Shown: piece by piece, positions 35,485 through 45,514 of the stretch | Layout of the letters: every line of letters begins with the position of its first letter | Numbering within the stretch: position 1 is the first letter of the stretch | NCBI GenBank assembly: GCA_002709695.1 | Contig: PAQF01000021.1 | Span: 20,582-69,514 of the forward strand | Direction: 5' to 3' | Length of the DNA: 48,933 nucleotides | Source: Candidatus Poribacteria bacterium | GTDB lineage: Bacteria; Poribacteria; WGA-4E; UBA9662 | Made by a program: the position numbers and the translations under genes | The notes under the pieces: generated by a model | Seen by the model: only the letters and a program-made list of their open reading frames with translations | What the model was told of the DNA's origin: nothing | Databases searched by the model: none

Positions 35485-37077
35485 GTGCAAAAATTATCGT
35501 GTAGCTTCATCGCACTTCTTATTCTAACGGTTACGTTAACAGCATCTGCAGTCACAACTGTTTCGATCACCCCAGCCACAATAGAATTACCAGAGATCGG
35601 CCAGCAATTGGAAGTTCAAGTCAAAATCTCTGACGGTAGAGGTATCGCAGGATACCAATTAACATTAATTTATGATCAAGCAATACTAGAACATATCGAC
35701 ATTAAAGTTGGCGACTACTTACCTCCAGAACCATTTTTGGTTCCACCAGTGTCTTCTCCTGGTTCAGTAATGGTAGGAGCAGTCGCCATCAGTGGTGTAG
35801 CCAAAAAGACAGATGGCATTTTGGCTTTGGCAACTTTCAAAGTATTAATTAAGAAGGATTCAACCATTCAATTATCGGAGGTTAGACTGTCCAACCGAGA
35901 AGCCAAGGCTATTCCTGCTACCATCAAAAATGGGAATGTGTTGAGGGACAGAGGTTTAGCCACTCCTTTAGGCTTAGAAACTAAAGATATCACCTTGGAT
36001 AAAGGTAATTTAGGTAATACTGTTTTGGAACCGTTGGACAAACCAGCGAATTTCGACAATGCTGCAAAAGTCTCAATTGAACCGGCTAAAATCGGACTGC
36101 CCGAAATTGGTCAACAGGTCCAAGTTCGGATCAAAATCACTAATGGGAGAAATGTAGCTGGATATCAATTGAAACTGGCTTACGACAAAACTGTTCTCGA
36201 ATATATTAACATCAAAAACGGTGACTATCTACCAGAAGATTTCGCCAAGGTGTTCGATGTAGAACCAGTAATTTCGTCAGGATCAGTACTCTATGGCGCA
36301 GCAGCTATTGGTAATACCTCAAAAATTGCGGATGGAACACTAGCTACAGTAACTTTCAGGGTTCTTGCCAGAAAGGATTCAGCCATTAGATTATCAGATG
36401 TTCTTTTGTCTGACGGTAACGCTCAAGAAATTGAAATCACTACCCAAGGTGGGCGAGTTACGGAAGAAGTTGCGAACAGAAGACCAGTGATTACCGAACG
36501 AACTGATGGAGGGAAATCACTACACGTCAATACTATTGTCACCACCAATGGATTCCCAGTCACTGCCTTAACATCTATTTACCAAAACCAAAATGGAATA
36601 ATCGTCAAAGCAGGAATGTTGATCGAGTACCAAGTCAAATTTTCCGAGTTGAGCGTTTTAAAATCTGGTGGTGTTTACGTTCACACTGCAGATGGTATTG
36701 TTCTCCAACCATCTGCTAAAGGACAAGGTATGCGTCATCAAAAAGCACCCATCAGCAGATGGTCACACCAGCAAATTGAACTAGCGCCAATCGTCAATAA
36801 GAGAATTGTGGCTATTACTGTAGGCAGCAAAGTAGAATCAGCACCAAAAGGCCTGTTTAGCATGTTAGTGGATAATATTCAACTAACTGATGGAAACACG
36901 ATTATAACACCCATCTGGTTGTCGGTCGACCGTTCTACTGAAAAAATAAACAACAACATCTATGGTAAACTAGTGGGTGTAGACCGGCTCAATTTAGGAA
37001 TAGCTAATGATGAAGTGGCTGTTTACCCTCAAGGCAAAGTGTTAACTAGTTGGGGACGGATTAAATCCGATCCGTAA
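35485..37077 (+). CDS. secreted protein with two cohesin domains
   Basis: A 530-residue exported protein: signal peptide 1-23, two cohesin-type beta sandwiches at about 24-150 and 192-320, and an unrecognised C-terminal domain from 340. The cohesins share the strands ELPEIGQQ / GLPEIGQQ, GYQLTLIYD / GYQLKLAYD and the loop GDYLP, showing internal duplication. Cohesins bind dockerins with calcium in cellulosomes and in other surface assemblies. GTG start with GGGAGAG 4 bases upstream. It follows the dockerin protein by 72 bases in the same direction and probably shares its transcript, so the two are candidate partners. The C-terminal part may anchor to the surface or bind another ligand. Confidence 0.85.
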   Translation: MQKLSCSFIALLILTVTLTASAVTTVSITPATIELPEIGQQLEVQVKISDGRGIAGYQLTLIYDQAILEHIDIKVGDYLPPEPFLVPPVSSPGSVMVGAVAISGVAKKTDGILALATFKVLIKKDSTIQLSEVRLSNREAKAIPATIKNGNVLRDRGLATPLGLETKDITLDKGNLGNTVLEPLDKPANFDNAAKVSIEPAKIGLPEIGQQVQVRIKITNGRNVAGYQLKLAYDKTVLEYINIKNGDYLPEDFAKVFDVEPVISSGSVLYGAAAIGNTSKIADGTLATVTFRVLARKDSAIRLSDVLLSDGNAQEIEITTQGGRVTEEVANRRPVITERTDGGKSLHVNTIVTTNGFPVTALTSIYQNQNGIIVKAGMLIEYQVKFSELSVLKSGGVYVHTADGIVLQPSAKGQGMRHQKAPISRWSHQQIELAPIVNKRIVAITVGSKVESAPKGLFSMLVDNIQLTDGNTIITPIWLSVDRSTEKINNNIYGKLVGVDRLNLGIANDEVAVYPQGKVLTSWGRIKSDP

Positions 37078-37240
37078 ATTCTCCCCCGATGCTTTATTAG
37101 GTGAAATGCCATGATATCAAATAAGGGCAGAATTCTAGCTGGGCTGTTGATTTTTGCTGAGGATGAGACATTTTAATGATTTAAACAATAATAATATGGG
37201 CATTACCATACACTAAAACGGACTAAAAGCTAAATGTCAA

Positions 37241-37936
37241 ATGAAAAAACGAACTGAGTGCCAAGTCAAAATTTGTGGGACAACCAGTACCATAGACGCA
37301 AAGATCGCCGCTGAATCAGGAGCTGACTACTCTGGTATTGTAGTGGAGGTACCTTTCTCTGAACGTTCCGTTTCAATCGAACAAGCGACAGAGATAACTC
37401 GACAGACATCAATTCCCACAATTTTGCTGTTTTTCAATCGATCAACTGATTGGATTATCGAGGTAGTTAACAAAATCAATCCGTTTGCTATCCAACTACT
37501 TGGACATGAACCTGCCGAACAATTGAAGATACTCAAGGATTCGCTACAATGCCAAATATGGAATTCAATGTTTCTACCAGTTAATATTAACCAACAGATT
37601 AATCTGGACGAGATGATAGCCGATCTTGAAAGCTATATTACTGCTGGTGCAGACGCCATATTGTTCGATTCAGCAGAATACAATGATGACAAAGTAAGAT
37701 TTGGTGGTACCGGTAAAACCAGTAATTGGAATATTGCTGAAAAACTAATCCAAGCGTGTGAAATTCCGGCATTTCTGTCAGGGGGAATCCGACCTGAAAA
37801 TGTAAGGTCGGCCATCGAAACAGTTCACCCAGATGGGATAGACCTATGTTCCGGTGTAGAATCTGAAAAAGGCAAACGTGATCGATCAAAAGTTATCGAA
37901 CTAATGCAAAATCTTCAGTTGACTTCTAACAAATAG
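37241..37936 (+). CDS. trpF: phosphoribosylanthranilate isomerase
   Basis: A 231-residue (beta-alpha)8 enzyme of tryptophan synthesis. The catalytic cysteine is Cys12 in VKICGTT and the general acid Asp143 in ILFDS; phosphate-binding blocks GGTGKTSNW, LSGGIRPENV and GIDLCSGVE are present. It converts N-(5'-phosphoribosyl)anthranilate to the ribulose form. No other trp gene is nearby, so it is a detached locus. There is no good Shine-Dalgarno before ATG 37241. Some TrpF-like proteins are annotated generically and could have another role. Its last 22 bases overlap the 3' end of the convergent glycosyltransferase gene. Confidence 0.88.
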   Translation: MKKRTECQVKICGTTSTIDAKIAAESGADYSGIVVEVPFSERSVSIEQATEITRQTSIPTILLFFNRSTDWIIEVVNKINPFAIQLLGHEPAEQLKILKDSLQCQIWNSMFLPVNINQQINLDEMIADLESYITAGADAILFDSAEYNDDKVRFGGTGKTSNWNIAEKLIQACEIPAFLSGGIRPENVRSAIETVHPDGIDLCSGVESEKGKRDRSKVIELMQNLQLTSNK

Positions 37937-39315
37937 ACGTGAATACTTCGATCACGATACCGTGAGAATGCTGAATGTGACTTTATATAGACAGCATTTT
38001 TTCGTATCCAACGTCGTAATCGCTGATCTGAATCGAAAATGTTGAAATCTTCAACATCTACTAGAAACCATGTACGTCCACTGCTCAATTTGACTTCCCG
38101 TTCAAATCCTTCCAAATCATTCATCATCTCTTTAACATAAGTGGATTTTGCTTTTGGAACATAGTATTCTCCCATCTGTGGAACTGACAAAACAATTCTA
38201 TCGTTCTCCCGAAACTCGGATTTAATTGTCTCAAATGCCTTCTTCCAGTCAGATCGACCTCCATTTTCCAATCGAAAATAGGTGTAATTCTGAGAAAGCA
38301 TGACCGCAACGATCATCACGGGTAGTATACATCGTATTGGCAATGAAATTTGACGTAAAACCCATATCCGTTCACACACCGAAGCTGCAAGCAACAGATA
38401 AGCTGGTACTGTAAAAAAAAGATAATATCCAGCCACATTCAATAATTGGGAAAAGAACAAAAATAGGATCAATGGCACACTGGCATAACAAAGTAAAAAC
38501 GCTTGTGGGCGCCTAATTGGTCCTGCAATTGTTTCCAATAGAGCCGCAACAGTTACAGGAATGGTCAAGCCATAGACTAATGTCGAGACAATATATAGTG
38601 GGCTTCGTTTCCATTCGTTCAAACCCCACCCAGAAAACAAATAAGTCTGAAAATCAGGGGACAACAACAAAAACAATGGCAACCCCAATGGTACAAAAAA
38701 AGCCAGCAACAGGAAACAATAACGACGATTAAAAGGCTTTTTCTCACTTAGCCGGAGCCCTACCGAATACACCGCAAGAGCTGGAACTAATATGGATGAT
38801 AATATATGAGAGGCTATCAGAAAAATTGATGACACTAATGCAACTATCATTAATCCTACTCGGTTCCGTTCAATAGCCAGATAGAAAAACCAAGTTGTTA
38901 AAAGCGCAAAAAAGAGAGTAAAGACGTAAGCTCGAGCATTCTGCGACCAATAAACATGCCAGTTTAAAGTTGCTAAAAAGATTGCCGATAGAATTCCAAC
39001 ATATTTGCTGATTAAAGAATTACCCATCCAGTAAATCAACAAAATTGATGCGATCCCAACAAAAACTGGAAGAACACGAGAACCAAATTCACTTAAACCA
39101 AAAATAGAAATTGACAGACGAACCGCAATATATGGCACAGGATTGATTTGGAACTGTTTAAATGAAAAATTCTGGGCGTCTAAGACACAAAGAACCTCAT
39201 CAATCCAGAAACTCCAAGTCCCCAAATGGAACAACCGCAGTATTCCACCGAAAAGAGTCACAGCGACCAGAATCAAGACCTCTTTTTTGTGATGATCTAT
39301 TTTAACCACAAGCAC
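37915..39315 (-). CDS. GT39-like membrane glycosyltransferase (PMT/ArnT superfamily)
   Basis: A membrane protein of about 466 residues. The N-terminal membrane segment is followed by a periplasmic loop with FWIDEV (Asp39-Glu40), the acidic motif expected of GT-C transferases, and around nine to ten further membrane segments to about 340. Residues 350-466 form a soluble C-terminal domain (RSDWKKAFETIKSEF, NDRIVLSVPQMGEYY). These enzymes move a sugar from a polyprenyl phosphate donor to lipid or protein on the outer face of the membrane. The GTG start at 39315 has no ribosome binding site, so the true start may be slightly inside. It converges with trpF and is divergent from urtA. Confidence 0.82.
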   Translation of the reverse strand: MLVVKIDHHKKEVLILVAVTLFGGILRLFHLGTWSFWIDEVLCVLDAQNFSFKQFQINPVPYIAVRLSISIFGLSEFGSRVLPVFVGIASILLIYWMGNSLISKYVGILSAIFLATLNWHVYWSQNARAYVFTLFFALLTTWFFYLAIERNRVGLMIVALVSSIFLIASHILSSILVPALAVYSVGLRLSEKKPFNRRYCFLLLAFFVPLGLPLFLLLSPDFQTYLFSGWGLNEWKRSPLYIVSTLVYGLTIPVTVAALLETIAGPIRRPQAFLLCYASVPLILFLFFSQLLNVAGYYLFFTVPAYLLLAASVCERIWVLRQISLPIRCILPVMIVAVMLSQNYTYFRLENGGRSDWKKAFETIKSEFRENDRIVLSVPQMGEYYVPKAKSTYVKEMMNDLEGFEREVKLSSGRTWFLVDVEDFNIFDSDQRLRRWIRKNAVYIKSHSAFSRYRDRSIHVYLLEVN

Positions 39316-39507
39316 TTTGTCAGTTTTTACAGCGAATATTTGATGAAAGATTACGCAAACCGTTTAGTTCCCCCAAAAAAACATTTGGTATATTCTACTA
39401 TATTTCCAAAATGATCTTCTAGTTCTATCATGCAAGAATCTACTCTATAAAAGAGAATTTCCTGACTTTCCAAACTCGGCACAAATGTGGAATCAACTGT
39501 TATAAAG

Positions 39508-39523
39508 TGGCACAAATATTGCA
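39508..39523 (+). promoter_or_regulatory. sigma-54 (RpoN) promoter of the urea operon
   Basis: TGGCAC, five bases, TTGCA: a perfect -24/-12 element, with the GG and GC doublets exactly 12 bases apart. The transcription start would be near 39534, about 55 bases before the urtA start. Sigma-54 needs an enhancer-binding activator, commonly NtrC in nitrogen regulation. GGCACAAAT also occurs about 32 bases upstream as a partial copy. Confidence 0.85.
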
Positions 39524-39589
39524 AAACCGTTTAACCAGTCTAAGGTAAATATTATTTCACGTTTTTAGATTTTTATGGAGGAACACCAA

Positions 39590-40921
39590 ATGATGGGTGC
39601 AAGTTTTCAATTAGAAAAAAGGCTTCGTCAGTTTTTCAAAATAGCTAGTCTCTCATTTTTAATGCTAAGTATCATTAGTATTCTCCCATTATCTGTTCAC
39701 GCAGATGGTCATCAAGTCAAAATTGGCGTCTTACACTCATTGAGTGGAACAATGGCAATTTCTGAAACCTCCCTCAGGGATGTAGTATTAATGGCTGTAG
39801 AAGAGATCAATGACTCTGGCGGTGTGCTAGGAAAAGAAATAGTACCCGTAGTGGTTGACCCAGCTTCTGATTGGCCACTATTTGCCGATAAAGCGAAACA
39901 ATTGCTAACTCAAGACAAAGTTGCTGTTACTTTTGGATGTTGGACTTCCGTTAGCCGAAAATCCTGTTTGCCAGTATTCGAAGAGTACAATGGTCTACTT
40001 TTCTATCCTGTCCAATATGAAGGTGAGGAACAATCGCTAAACGTCTTTTATACCGCCGCATCTCCGAATCAACAGTTAGTACCTGCAGCTGAATACATGA
40101 TGGAAGAATATGAGATGGAAAAATTCTATCTTCTCGGCACAGATTATGTTTTCCCCCGAACTGCCAACAAAGTGCTGAAAGCTTTCCTGAAATCTAAAGG
40201 GGTACCAGACGAAAATGTCGAAGAAGTCTACACACCATTCCATCATCAAGACTATCAAACTATTGTTTCCCAGATCAAAGAATTTGCCGCTGAAGGTAAC
40301 GCCTGTGTTTTGTCTACCATTAATGGAGACAGCAATGTTCCCTTCTATAAAGAATTTGCTAATCAAGGACTAACCTCAGAAGATTGTCCTATTATGGCCT
40401 TTTCCGTAGCAGAAGATGAATTACGTGCTATGGATGTTCCCCCTCTGGTTGGTCATTTAGCTTGCTGGAACTATTACCAAAGTATTGATACACCAGCAAA
40501 CAACAACTTTGTCAAAGATTTCAAAGATTTTTGTGAAAAAACAAGTTTGCCTGGTGGTGCCGATCGTGTCACTGACGATCCAATTGAAGCGGCATACTTC
40601 GGTGTCTATGTTTGGAAAGCAGCGGTTGAGAAGGCAGGTTCTTTTGAAGTAGATAAGGTTCGTGAAGCTGTTTATGGTCTTGAGTTTGACGCCCCAGGCG
40701 GCAAGAAAAAGATGCATAAAAATAATCAACATACACTAAAGCCTGTTTATGTTGGTGAAATTCTAGCAAATGGCCAATTTGATATTGTTTGGCAGTCCGA
40801 AGGATTAGTTAGCCCCGATTCGTATAGTAGCTACTTGCATCCTGATGGAGACTATCCAGCACCTACACCTAACGACAAATTCAAAGAACTGTCAGCCAAA
40901 TCAGATCGCTGGAAAAAATAG
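39590..40921 (+). CDS. urtA: urea ABC transporter substrate-binding protein
   Basis: Periplasmic urea receptor of the branched-chain-amino-acid-type family, 443 residues. GGAGG overlaps the first ATG (39575), so the ATG at 39590, 8 bases after it, is the better start. A signal peptide runs to about VHADG. The mature part begins [17 protein letters not shown], and [17 protein letters not shown] and [11 protein letters not shown] are UrtA hallmarks. The end [16 protein letters not shown] is normal and the length complete. First gene after the sigma-54 promoter and separated from urtB by a strong hairpin, which would give more receptor than permease. Confidence 0.96.
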   Translation: MMGASFQLEKRLRQFFKIASLSFLMLSIISILPLSVHADGHQVKIGVLHSLSGTMAISETSLRDVVLMAVEEINDSGGVLGKEIVPVVVDPASDWPLFADKAKQLLTQDKVAVTFGCWTSVSRKSCLPVFEEYNGLLFYPVQYEGEEQSLNVFYTAASPNQQLVPAAEYMMEEYEMEKFYLLGTDYVFPRTANKVLKAFLKSKGVPDENVEEVYTPFHHQDYQTIVSQIKEFAAEGNACVLSTINGDSNVPFYKEFANQGLTSEDCPIMAFSVAEDELRAMDVPPLVGHLACWNYYQSIDTPANNNFVKDFKDFCEKTSLPGGADRVTDDPIEAAYFGVYVWKAAVEKAGSFEVDKVREAVYGLEFDAPGGKKKMHKNNQHTLKPVYVGEILANGQFDIVWQSEGLVSPDSYSSYLHPDGDYPAPTPNDKFKELSAKSDRWKK

Positions 40922-40980
40922 GTTGTTGACAACGGTTGTTTATCTTTGATAACCTCTGATATTAGAGAGGCCATGATATA

Positions 40981-41014
40981 AATGCCTGTTCCTCATCTTG
41001 AGGACGGGCATTTT
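40981..41014 (+). terminator. strong hairpin between urtA and urtB
   Basis: The arms AATGCC-TG-TTCCTCA and TGAGGA-CG-GGCATT pair almost completely (one bulge, one G-U) with a 3-base loop, followed by TTTT. It acts as an intrinsic terminator or attenuator after urtA, with partial read-through to urtB. Confidence 0.75.
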
Positions 41015-41064
41015 CCGTTTAAGCTTTTCCTGAGTTTAAAAGTTAGGATCTTCGATACTTCCCT

Positions 41065-42792
41065 ATGAGCATGTTGACCGACTATTTTGATTTTATGATA
41101 TCTAGATATCGTTTTTTTCTCTGGCTAACTTTCACTGCTTTGCTTTCTTTACCCTTATATTCTGAGACAAACGAAGCCGAAATTAGAAACCTTCTTATTC
41201 AATTTGGTGACAAGAAATCTTCAGTGAGAAAGTTGGCTTTAATCGGGTTGGCGAAATACGAAGACGAACGCCTTATATCTGTATTAGATGCATATAAACT
41301 GCGTCAACTCTTCATTTGGAACGATGAACGGGTTGTTCTGTGCAAAGAAGTGCAAGAAAACATTGCGTACTTACAAGACCCATTAACAGGTAAAAAAATA
41401 CAAAACCCCTCAAATAACCAACAACATCAAGTTCCAATAAATAATTTGAAATCTATTCGTCCTGCTAGAAAAGAACGAAACTTAGCCGAAAACATCAAAT
41501 CTTTATTGAAACTCTCCTCATCAAACTTTAAAATCCGTTTTTCAGGCTCCAAAAAGTGTGGCGAACCCAGAACAATTAAAGGGTTAGGTCAATTAAATGA
41601 CTTAGCTTTTAGAAGATTGGGAAAATTAGTAAAGGAAGACACCGATAAAAAAATCCGGCGTATCGCCCAAGAAAGTGCGTTATTGATTCAAATCCATCAA
41701 ACTCCTTTGAAAACTGATTTAGACAAACATCTTGTCATAGTTAAACAATTGGGTTTAACAAAAAGTATGAGGGTACAAAAACACCTAGAAAAGACGCTGA
41801 AAAACATTGACAAGGATGGAGATACTAATCCGCAAGTCAAAAAAACGTATGGGGAAGCAATTAGAAAAATCGACACATACCAAAGCCGGATTTTATTTTT
41901 GTCTAACTTGTTTTTTGGAATATCTCTCGGTTCAGTATTGATCTTAATGGCTTTAGGGTTAGCAATCACCTTCGGACTTATGGGCGTCATTAATATGGCT
42001 CACGGCGAATTAATGATGATAGGTGCTTATACAACCTTTGAAATGCAGAAACTATTCAAACATACAATAGAAACCCCGAACAACTTATATTATGTCTTTG
42101 CACTTCCTGCATCCTTTCTAACTGCAGCATTCATTGGTTTCTTAATTGAGATTCTGGTTGTACGTCATCTATATAAACGTCCACTAGAATCCTTGCTTGC
42201 TACTTGGGGAATTGGCTTGATACTAATTCAGTCAGTCCGTTTGAGATACGGTGATAATATCGGTGTCAACGCACCAACTTATTTGCGAGGTGGCATTGAG
42301 TTGATCCAAGACTTTATCCTACCTTATAATCGCTGTTTTATCATTGCCTTATGCACTTCAAGCGTGTTTTCCATCTATTACCTCATGCGTTATACAGAAC
42401 TCGGTTTAAAAATGCGAGCAACTATGCAAAACCGAGATATGGCAAGCAGCTTAGGAGTAAATACTAATTTTGTTGACAGGTACACATTTGCCTTTGGTTC
42501 TGGAATCGCCGGCATTGCTGGTTATGCTTGGACACTTATTGGCGGAGTGACTCCTGATATGGGTCAAACTAACTTCATCGTTGACTCCTTCCTAGTAGTT
42601 GTTACTGGCGGCGTCGGAGAAATCATTGGTGTTATTTGCTCCGGACTAGGTATCGGCATCCTGACAAAGGCAATTGAACCAACTATAGGCACTATTTGGG
42701 CCAAGATTTTTTTGTTGGTGGGAGTGGTAGTTTTTATTCAATTTAAACCATCAGGTCTCTTCGCTCCAAAAGGAAGGATGGCAGATGATTAA
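41065..42792 (+). CDS. urtB: urea ABC transporter permease UrtB
   Basis: A 575-residue permease of the branched-chain-type ABC transporter. The C-terminal 290 residues hold about eight membrane segments with LGLAITFGLMGVINMAHGE and IGVNAPTYLRG, typical UrtB. The first 275 residues are a signal-like segment followed by a helical HEAT-like periplasmic extension (residues 35-70 and 190-270), seen in many UrtB proteins. With UrtC it forms the urea channel, powered by UrtD and UrtE. The ATG at 41065 lacks a good Shine-Dalgarno. It overlaps urtC by 8 bases, so they are translated together. Confidence 0.94.
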   Translation: MSMLTDYFDFMISRYRFFLWLTFTALLSLPLYSETNEAEIRNLLIQFGDKKSSVRKLALIGLAKYEDERLISVLDAYKLRQLFIWNDERVVLCKEVQENIAYLQDPLTGKKIQNPSNNQQHQVPINNLKSIRPARKERNLAENIKSLLKLSSSNFKIRFSGSKKCGEPRTIKGLGQLNDLAFRRLGKLVKEDTDKKIRRIAQESALLIQIHQTPLKTDLDKHLVIVKQLGLTKSMRVQKHLEKTLKNIDKDGDTNPQVKKTYGEAIRKIDTYQSRILFLSNLFFGISLGSVLILMALGLAITFGLMGVINMAHGELMMIGAYTTFEMQKLFKHTIETPNNLYYVFALPASFLTAAFIGFLIEILVVRHLYKRPLESLLATWGIGLILIQSVRLRYGDNIGVNAPTYLRGGIELIQDFILPYNRCFIIALCTSSVFSIYYLMRYTELGLKMRATMQNRDMASSLGVNTNFVDRYTFAFGSGIAGIAGYAWTLIGGVTPDMGQTNFIVDSFLVVVTGGVGEIIGVICSGLGIGILTKAIEPTIGTIWAKIFLLVGVVVFIQFKPSGLFAPKGRMADD

Positions 42793-43963
42793 CAACGGAT
42801 CCGGATTTGGTCCAAACCAGAAAACTGATAAGCTAAAGCGCAATTTCATTGCACTTCTGTGGTTAACACTGGGTTTGGTTATTATCCCTCTACTTTATAT
42901 CACTGGTGCGATCTCAATTGAAACAGTCAACAAATTGGGAAGATACATGACCTATGCACTGGTAGCTGTGGGGCTAGATCTAATTTGGGGTTATGCGGGA
43001 ATTTTGGGGTTATGCCAAGCCCTGTTCTTCTGCCTTGGCGGATATGCTATGGGAATGTACCTAGCACATCATGGTGGGCCTGAAGGCATTATCGATAAAA
43101 CAGGTTGGAAACTTCCTGCTTGTTTATACGTAGTATATCCTTACAAAGTAGGCGAAGTCCCACAAGATGCGCTAGTCCCTTGGTTTTGGAAACCATTTTG
43201 GTCATTACCAATCACTGTTGTTCTAGGACTTTTGATTCCAGGGGTTGTTGCATTTATCATTGGCTACTTTGGATTTCGCAGTCGTGTCCGCGGCGTTTAT
43301 TTTGCCATTTTAACTCAAGCTATTACTGTCGCTGCACAGAACTTCTTTAGCATGAACAACATGAAATTTTGTGGCACCAATGGGCTAACCCGGTTCGAGA
43401 AAATTGCCGGTTTTGAGTTGGCTAGTAGCAAAGTCCAGTTTAGTTTGTACATACTAACTGTTGTGATGCTGTTTCTAGTATATGTTGTATATCGATATAT
43501 CGTCAACTCCCGCTTGGGTAGAATTCTAATTGCCGTTCGAGATGACGAGAATACACTGCGTTTTTCCGGTTACAAACCCTATATATATAAACTATTCGCA
43601 TTTGTTTTGGCTGCAGTGACCGCAGGCTTGGCAGGTATGCTGTATGTTCCACAAATGAAGATCATAACGCCTCATAACCTAGGAGCGGAAAGATCCATCT
43701 TAATCGTAATTTATGTCGCTGTTGGCGGTCGCAGCACACTTTCCGGTGCCATAGTAGGTGCACTAGGTGTTAGCTTAATGTACGATAACCTGACTTCTAC
43801 TATTCCATGGGCTTGGCCTTATGTACTTGGTTTTTTATTCATTGCAGTTGTCTTGGGATATCCAGATGGTTTAGTCAAGTTGCCACAAAAATTGTTCAAC
43901 AAATTCAAACAACCAACTGCTGAAGACACATTTGAGGTTTCGTCTACCCCCTCAAGCGAGTAG
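42785..43963 (+). CDS. urtC: urea ABC transporter permease UrtC
   Basis: A 392-residue integral membrane subunit, normal length. About ten hydrophobic segments. The conserved block GYAGILGLCQALFFCLGGYAMG near residues 58-80 contains the LGxCQxxFFxxGxYxMxMY-type pattern of UrtC, and NSRLGRILIAVRDDENTLRFSGY is the cytoplasmic loop that contacts the ATPases. AGGA precedes the ATG, which lies inside the end of urtB. The second half of the permease with UrtB. Confidence 0.94.
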   Translation: MINNGSGFGPNQKTDKLKRNFIALLWLTLGLVIIPLLYITGAISIETVNKLGRYMTYALVAVGLDLIWGYAGILGLCQALFFCLGGYAMGMYLAHHGGPEGIIDKTGWKLPACLYVVYPYKVGEVPQDALVPWFWKPFWSLPITVVLGLLIPGVVAFIIGYFGFRSRVRGVYFAILTQAITVAAQNFFSMNNMKFCGTNGLTRFEKIAGFELASSKVQFSLYILTVVMLFLVYVVYRYIVNSRLGRILIAVRDDENTLRFSGYKPYIYKLFAFVLAAVTAGLAGMLYVPQMKIITPHNLGAERSILIVIYVAVGGRSTLSGAIVGALGVSLMYDNLTSTIPWAWPYVLGFLFIAVVLGYPDGLVKLPQKLFNKFKQPTAEDTFEVSSTPSSE

Positions 43964-43983
43964 ACTTCAAAAGGACAAAAAAT

Positions 43984-44790
43984 ATGGTACAAACGCCGCA
44001 AACTCGGCTTGACGAATATTTACTGGATAGCCCAACTAATAGTAGATTTTCAGAGGAAAAATTTATTCTTTTCCTAGAAGGGATAACTGCTGTATTCGAT
44101 GGGTTCAAAGCACTAGATGTTGAAGCTTTAGGCATAGAACACAATGAATTGCGTGTAGTGATCGGACCAAATGGTGCGGGAAAAACTACCATGTGTGATA
44201 TTGTTAGCGGGAAAACGCGACCGACTACTGGAACAGTGCATTTTGAAGGTCAGAACATCACGGGTATACCTGAAACTGAGATCGCCCTGATGGGTGTCGG
44301 GCGAAAATTCCAAACCCCAACAGTGTTCGACAGTTTAACCACATATCAAAATATGGAACTCGCATTACCCGGACATCAAAAATTATTTCCTAACCTCTAT
44401 AGTCAAGTTTCTACCGAGGAAGACGACCAAATACTTGAAATTCTCGCACGAGTTGGACTAACAGACGAATTAGACACCGAAGCTAGATATCTTAGTCATG
44501 GCCAGCGACAATGGTTAGCAATTAGCACCTTAATTCTATCTAGCCCAAAGTTGTTACTGGTTGATGAACCTGCTGCGGGTCTAACCGATGCAGAAACGGA
44601 ACTGACAGCGGAGTTGCTTCTAGAACTAAAGGGCGACCACACACTGATCATTATTGAACACGATATGGATTTTGTGCGCCGTCTTGATTCTTTTGTCACC
44701 ATGTTACATGAAGGACATATTATGGCTGAAGGAACACTGGAAGAACTTCAACAAAACGAAGAAGTAATTGAAGCCTATTTGGGAAGATAA
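43984..44790 (+). CDS. urtD: urea ABC transporter ATP-binding protein UrtD
   Basis: A 268-residue ATPase. Walker A GPNGAGKTT (about residues 58-66), signature LSHGQRQWL, which is the UrtD-specific form, and Walker B LLLVDEPAAGL are present, as are the switch His in IIEHDMDFV and an N-terminal extension of about 25 residues. AAAGGA lies before the ATG, 20 bases after urtC. Its stop overlaps the start of urtE (TAATG). Hydrolyses ATP in the cytoplasm to drive urea import. Confidence 0.95.
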   Translation: MVQTPQTRLDEYLLDSPTNSRFSEEKFILFLEGITAVFDGFKALDVEALGIEHNELRVVIGPNGAGKTTMCDIVSGKTRPTTGTVHFEGQNITGIPETEIALMGVGRKFQTPTVFDSLTTYQNMELALPGHQKLFPNLYSQVSTEEDDQILEILARVGLTDELDTEARYLSHGQRQWLAISTLILSSPKLLLVDEPAAGLTDAETELTAELLLELKGDHTLIIIEHDMDFVRRLDSFVTMLHEGHIMAEGTLEELQQNEEVIEAYLGR

Positions 44791-45482
44791 TGTTAATAGT
44801 CAACAACCTTTCGTTCTCCTACGGTGAAGTTCAAGCTCTTCGAAACATCAATATTGATGTGCCTAAAGAACAAATAGTAAGCATTATGGGAAGAAATGGG
44901 GTTGGGAAAACCACTTTGATGAAGAATATTGTGGGTTTGCTCAAACCATCGATAGGAACAATAACGCTCGAGAATCAAGGGATTGAGAAACTTCCGGCAC
45001 ATCAGCGAATACGAGTAGGTATTGGTTACGTTCCTCAAGGAAGAATGATTTTTCCCAAACTGACCGTCAACGAGAACCTAAGAATTGGCCTATTCGGTCG
45101 ACAGAATGGCAAGGTTATCCCAGATGAGATCCTCGATCTGTTCCCAATTTTACAAGAGATGCACAACCGGATGGGTGGTGACCTCTCAGGAGGTCAGCAA
45201 CAACAACTAGCTATTGCCCGTGCTTTGGTTACCGATCCGAAAATCCTGATTTTAGACGAACCCACAGAAGGAATTCAACCTAACATTATTCAGCAAATCG
45301 GACAGATATTAACAGAATTAGTTAAACAACGGAACATGACAATCTTAATCGTTGAACAATACCTGGATTTTGTGAGAGAATTCTGTCAGCATTTCTATGT
45401 AATGAATCGTGGTGAAATTGTAGCGAATGCTGAAACGGAAGACTTGACGCAGGAAATCGTTAAAGAGTATCTTAGTGTTTGA
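44790..45482 (+). CDS. urtE: urea ABC transporter ATP-binding protein UrtE
   Basis: A 230-residue ATPase, the second of the pair. Walker A GRNGVGKTT, signature LSGGQQQQLAIARAL, Walker B ILILDEPTEGIQPNI and the switch region VEQYLDF follow the UrtE pattern. Its start overlaps the stop of urtD, and its stop overlaps the first possible start of ureD, so the transporter and urease genes form one unit. Confidence 0.95.
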   Translation: MLIVNNLSFSYGEVQALRNINIDVPKEQIVSIMGRNGVGKTTLMKNIVGLLKPSIGTITLENQGIEKLPAHQRIRVGIGYVPQGRMIFPKLTVNENLRIGLFGRQNGKVIPDEILDLFPILQEMHNRMGGDLSGGQQQQLAIARALVTDPKILILDEPTEGIQPNIIQQIGQILTELVKQRNMTILIVEQYLDFVREFCQHFYVMNRGEIVANAETEDLTQEIVKEYLSV

Positions 45483-45514
45483 TTCAGCATCATTCATTCA
45501 TCTGTTGTTACGAT

